This document shows positions 60,068 to 64,000 of a DNA stretch of 64,000 bases, piece by piece. Source of the DNA: Sequoia sempervirens (lineage: Eukaryota > Streptophyta > Pinopsida > Cupressales > Cupressaceae); the NCBI GenBank assembly GCA_007258455.2, contig VDFB02270651.1:489054998-489118997 (forward strand), in the 5' to 3' direction. The notes beneath the pieces are model-generated. The model was not told the origin of the DNA. It saw nothing but the letters and a program-made list of their open reading frames with translations, and ran no database searches. How positions within the stretch are numbered: the first letter of the stretch is position 1; every line of letters begins with the position of its first letter. The translations under genes and the position numbers were made by a program.

Positions 60068-60709
60068 AACTTATGATTCGCTAACAGTGGTGACTAGATA
60101 CCAACATGTCTATCAATTAGATGATGACGTGGAAGTTGACTATATACTGACTGTACTACCACTTATATGCTGACTCAGCTGCCAACTGTGCTACAGACTA
60201 CTGACTGGACTGATGACTGTGCTGCCACACGTACGCTGACTGTATGTATGAATGGGACATGTGTCACAACCCAATTGGTTCCATATAATGACTCTGCTGC
60301 CATGTGTCACACCCAGATTCATCCATTTGTCTTTCGTACAGTATGGACTGATTGCTGACATCAGCATCCGTAGGATCCACATCAAAAGTCAACTGAGAGC
60401 TTTGACCGCTAATAACTCTCGCATATGATGTCAGATTTTGATGAAACGAATGTCGTCAGAATCGTCTCGATGAGCTCTTCGCGATGATGCCAACTTTGAC
60501 AACTTTTGATGACATCATTTTTTTCGCTTCCTGGACGCCCCTTGATCCCAATTTGACCCAAGGTTTGACTGGCCATAACTTGCACAAATAGACTCCTTTT
60601 CACTCCATTTGAGTTGCATTGGAATCAGGATGTCGAGCTCTCTTTAATGGTGTAGATTCTGGAGAGAAATGGGACACTTCAATTTTCACTAAAAATATCC
60701 ACCGGATCA

Positions 60710-60722
60710 GGCCTCCCCACTG
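60710..60722 (-). other. Polypurine tract, gag-protease-TM element
   Basis: Minus strand CAGTGGGGAGGCC lies against the LTR start TGATCC. A second similar run, AAGTGGGGAGACC, lies at 60774-60786, inside the end of the coding frame. Confidence 0.6.
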
Positions 60723-60751
60723 AAGACCTTTTGGACCTCCAAAAGTGACAT

Positions 60752-62880
60752 TTACTTTGACATTAAGTGAGGACTTGGTCTCCCCACTTGTCCTATATCA
60801 TTTGTACATCTGAATACCTGGCTCACAAGCACAATGAAGACTGCAACAACATTGTTGAACATAAACATTATTCTATCACTTCCATAAGCTTCTACATCGA
60901 CTATCGTAGCCACTAACCAACAAAAATTGACTAGCATCAAGCTGAACAATAATGCAAAAATGAAAGAGAACAAATCAACAACATATTGATCCTTTACAAC
61001 AAGAACATTTTTACCCAAGGAACCATCAATGCTTTCAATCATCATTCCCTCATGCTGTACTATGAGTGCATCCTGCAACATTTGACCCTGGTTAGCTACT
61101 CCAAGTTCAAGTTTAGAACCACCTGTACTGACAGACATAAGAGTTAACTCTTTACTTGCATTAATTACCCTCTTTAACTACCCTATGTTTACAAAAGAAT
61201 GATCAGTCTTAATCCTGTGAGAATGTACAATATACTGAATGCCATCTTTAAACAAGTGATAATGATTCTTTTCCCTGTAGAAAATTGTTTTTTTGTCATA
61301 AAGATAAGGGCTACCAAGCACTATCCCATAGATATCCAATGGAACCACATCAAACTGTACTTCATCCACAAATTTACTAGTGATTGTGAATCTTAAGGTG
61401 CATTTTCTTGTTACTTGCAACTTATCATTTCCACAAATCCAACCTAGTGAGTAAGGTTTCTTATGCAATGTAGTTTTTAATCCCAAGTTTCTTACAACAC
61501 TTTCTAAAATTAAGTTCACTTGAGAACCACTATCTATGAGTGCATCAATTTTAGTGTTCTTAGCAACAACCCTTAAATGAAATAGCTCATTCATTTTCTT
61601 ATCTTCAGAGAATTCATTAACTATAGATGAAGAAGCACAACTAGCAATAGAAACACCAGAAATAGGAGCTTTACCTTTTAAACCCATAGTTGTTATCTTA
61701 GTCTCATCATTTGAATCTGAACCAAGATCCATAACAACATTTGTGGCTTTCTCCTTACCTTTTTTTTTTTGATTTTGTCTCTGAGCCCACTTAGGCTTCA
61801 ATTCGGGATGCAACTGCCAACAATTTTCTTCATCATGACCCTTCCTGTCACAATGAGTGGAAGAAAGTTTATCATCCTTCTTAACTGTAGCTGCCTTCTT
61901 TCCTTTCCCTGTCTCTATATTCTTAGAAGATTTCTTTACATCATTATCAAACTTATCAATAAAAGATCCTCTACCCCTTGACTCTAAATGGGTAGCTTGA
62001 ACAGACACTTCATCCAAATTACAAGGGTTCAAAATCAAAATGGAATGTCTAAGGTAGGAATGCAGACATCCTATGTACTTCAACAAAGTGTCCTGGGTGT
62101 ACAAGGGAACATTCAAAGCATTAGCCCTTTCCTGAATTCATGGGTGTACTCTTGGACAGTTTGACCTTTCCCTTGCCTAAACATTTGCCAGTCCATCATT
62201 AACTGCTGCATATGTCCTAGGGGATAAAACTGCTTCTTAAGAGCATTAACAAACTCTACCCAAGTTAAACTGACTCTCCCATGTTGTGAAACTTCTGCCT
62301 TAGTCTTACTCTCCCACTAGGTTAAAGCTATACCTCCTAAACGAAGAGTAGCTAATTGGATCCTATCAACATCATCTAATAGGTTTTGGACTCTACAATA
62401 GACTTCAACTTGCTGAATCCAATCATCCAATTTTTCAGCATTAAGTTCACCACAATACTTTGGTAAATCAAATTTTACATCCAATTTAATTTTAGGCTTA
62501 TACCCACTCTTGAAAGGATTAAAAGAAGTAGAATGAGGAGAAGATGGAGAAGAAGGAGAAGAGGGAGAAGAGGGAGAAGGAGAAAAGGGGGGATCTAGTT
62601 GCTTGTCACCTTCTCCATGTTGTTCCCCTTTCTTGTCTTTGCGATCTTCTTGCTTCGACAAACCTTCTTCACGTTCCTTCCATTCTTATCTTTCTTGGAA
62701 AAGAATGTCCACCTTAGCCTTCATCTCGAGGAATGCTCTTCGAAACTCCTGCTCACTGATTTCTTCAGGAACCTCCATCCCAGACACAAACATCTTCGAA
62801 AAATTTCTACGCTTCCTGATCTCAGGATTAAAGTCTTCGAGCTTGCCTTCACCTTTCTGAATCCTGGATCTTGTTAGCAT
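60752..62880 (-). pseudogene. Gag-protease polyprotein with two-segment hydrophobic C-terminus, decayed
   Basis: ATG at 62880 (MLTRSRIQKGEGKLEDF). A basic N-terminus is followed by a Ser-Pro-rich linker with SPSSPSS repeats (62600-62530), the gag core (DLPKYCGELNAEKLDDWIQQ near 62465-62410; RQGKGQTVQEYTHEFRK near 62190-62130), then a one-base shift near 62130. Next comes a knuckle-like HCDRKGHDEENCW near 61850 lacking its first Cys, an aspartic protease with DSGS at 61524-61535, and a tail from 61138 with two hydrophobic stretches (FSFIFALLFSLMLVNFCWLV near 60970-60915; NNVVAVFIVLVSQVF near 60865-60820). The stop is at 60752. Stops at 62686, 62317 and 61178 break it. No RT domain. The tail could be membrane-anchoring; homology to any envelope protein is not claimed. 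Confidence 0.75.
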
Positions 62881-62911
62881 TCAAAAAACAACTGCAATAA
62901 TATTCAACTGA

Positions 62912-62923
62912 GCTCTGATACCA
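62912..62923 (-). other. Primer-binding site, gag-protease-TM element
   Basis: Minus strand TGGTATCAGAGC, exact initiator-Met type, eight bases from the LTR edge. Confidence 0.85.
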
Positions 62924-62931
62924 ACTTGATA

Positions 62932-64000
62932 TGTATAGGATCTAGACTACATTGTAGAATTGAATGCTTAACTTTTACAATGATTATTCCAAGTTCATTA
63001 GAACAAAATTAACTCATGGAAATAATTACAATAATTAAAATGACAAGGTGATAACAACAAAATGAAAGAAAGTGAGAGAAATAAAGAGAGATGCAAATAG
63101 TGTTTGATTATGGAGTTCACCACAAACGTGACTATGTCTCCGGGTCTACTCCAATGGAGTGTGACCGATCCGATTAATCTCCAAATCAATTACAAAAATG
63201 CACCAAGACCATTTCTTCTAGCACTTCGGCGGCATAACAATACCCTGATGTACGAAAATGGCTTCAAAAATTCTCCTAGAACTCCCCTCTGTATCACCTA
63301 GCACCTGTTTCACTTGAAAATTATGAGTCTCACACTTACCTCTCTCTCACCCATTCACCCCCTTTAAATACAAAAAAATTACTCAATTTGGCTCATAACC
63401 AAATGATTTACAAATATTTCCCATATCACCTAAAAACAATATAATCTCCCAATTTTACATATAGATTTTAATAATCTCCCTTATAAAATCTTCAAAAATA
63501 ATAATAACCTTTCAAAATTAATAGGATTTTAAGCCTTGTTGGGCTATTTGGTTTTTGGGAGATTATTGTTTGTTTTTATTTAAATTTAAGGGAGTTTGTT
63601 TTTAAAATTTGGAGGGAAATTGTTATATTTGAAGCATTGGGTTTCCAGTCACTTTATAAAAACAACCGATGCCAATCACCTTTTCTGGTGTTTCAGTGGT
63701 CTATTGGTAATTATTTGTTTTGGGAGGCAGGCGGTTGGGAGGTCGAGCTCCTCAACCATCCATTTTAAACTGAAATATCACCTGCTTTATAACAAAAGAA
63801 AACAAACTCCAACCATATTAGTGAAATGGCCGGCGCTATAACAGTCAGGCTGTTGGCTCGCCCACGACAAGTCACGGGGTCGAGCCCCACTGTACCTTTT
63901 TGTTCAAACAAACTCAACAAACTCGCCGGAGGATGAGAGATAGGCCACGTGGCATGCCGAGGAGGTGCCACGTGTCAACTTCTGATTCACTGATAATGGT
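62932..64000 (-). repeat. 5' LTR of the gag-protease-TM element, cut by window edge
   Basis: Collinear with 58790-60096 minus the SINE. It contains the same tRNA-like modules and G-boxes. The rest (about 620 bp by comparison with the left LTR) lies beyond 64000. Confidence 0.9.

Larger units (their letters stand above)
58790..60709 (-). repeat. 3' LTR of the gag-protease-TM element, carrying a SINE
   Basis: The minus strand starts TGATCCGGTGG at 60709 and ends CCTATACA at 58790. Without the SINE and one duplication copy it is about 1686 bp. It aligns to the 5' LTR from 58790 to about 60096, the limit set by the window. The start is inferred from TG next to a purine tract, not from LTR comparison. 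Confidence 0.75.
58790..64000 (-). mobile_element. LTR element coding Gag, protease and a hydrophobic tail; no RT or integrase; cut by window edge
   Basis: On the minus strand: 5' LTR (62932 to beyond 64000), PBS 62912-62923, one polyprotein frame 62880-60752, purine tract 60710-60722, 3' LTR 58790-60709. The interior between LTRs is only 2.2 kb. Gag and protease are recognisable; RT, RNase H and integrase are absent from both strands. LTR pair divergence is about 6% over 300 bp. The left flank is TGATC; the right flank is outside the window. Confidence 0.85.

Overview
The window looks like intergenic DNA from a large, AT-rich, repeat-dominated seed-plant genome. A gymnosperm, probably a conifer, is my best guess. 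That rests on the kinds of gag and pol fossils present (initiator-Met-primed copia and chromovirus elements, Athila/Tat-like gypsy, a plant mobile domain fossil, tRNA-derived SINEs), on old LTR pairs and on the absence of host genes. I found no intact host gene, no functional tRNA or rRNA gene and no CRISPR. Every recognisable coding stretch is retroelement-derived or of unknown origin, and all are broken by stops or frameshifts.

Layout. 1-5075: 5' part of a minus-strand Ty3/gypsy element (LTR 4002-5075, PBS, a ~3.1 kb leader with minisatellites, gag running off the left edge). 5196-5614: a small terminal-inverted-repeat element. 6387-13603: a complete Ty1/copia element, plus strand, with 1.52 kb LTRs and TSD TTATT; its 1336-codon frame has 16 stops and no frameshift. 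It seems to sit inside an older minus-strand LTR relic (6317-6381 plus 13609-~15040). 15842-19609: an LTR element coding only Gag and protease. 19650-22860: a decayed coding region of unrecognised family. 24009-39158: an older copia element whose 3' LTR is split by a complete minus-strand chromovirus (30704-38055, TSD AATGT). 39230-41975: remnants of a second gypsy family (gag and RNase H ends) around a short LTR element (40010-41488). 42000-48700: AT-rich sequence with dispersed repeats. 48776-53444: a decayed plant-mobile-domain coding region interrupted by two insertions, one a second copy of the 5.2 kb inverted-repeat element. 53445-58789: pyrimidine-rich, then AT-rich unassigned DNA. 58790-64000 and beyond: a minus-strand LTR element coding Gag, protease and a hydrophobic two-segment tail, without RT or integrase; its left LTR carries a SINE with a perfect 14-bp TSD, and both LTRs carry two tRNA-like modules and two G-boxes.

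How the parts relate. The window is a stratigraphy of insertions. LTR pair divergence estimated by eye is about 17% for the 24-39 kb copia and about 6-7% for the chromovirus inside it, the 6.4-13.6 kb copia and the 59-64 kb element. Two elements (15.8-19.6 and 58.8-64 kb) carry Gag and protease but no polymerase, so they would have depended on other elements for reverse transcription and integration. Nonsense codons in the young copia are mostly explained by C-to-T changes, as expected of long-methylated DNA.
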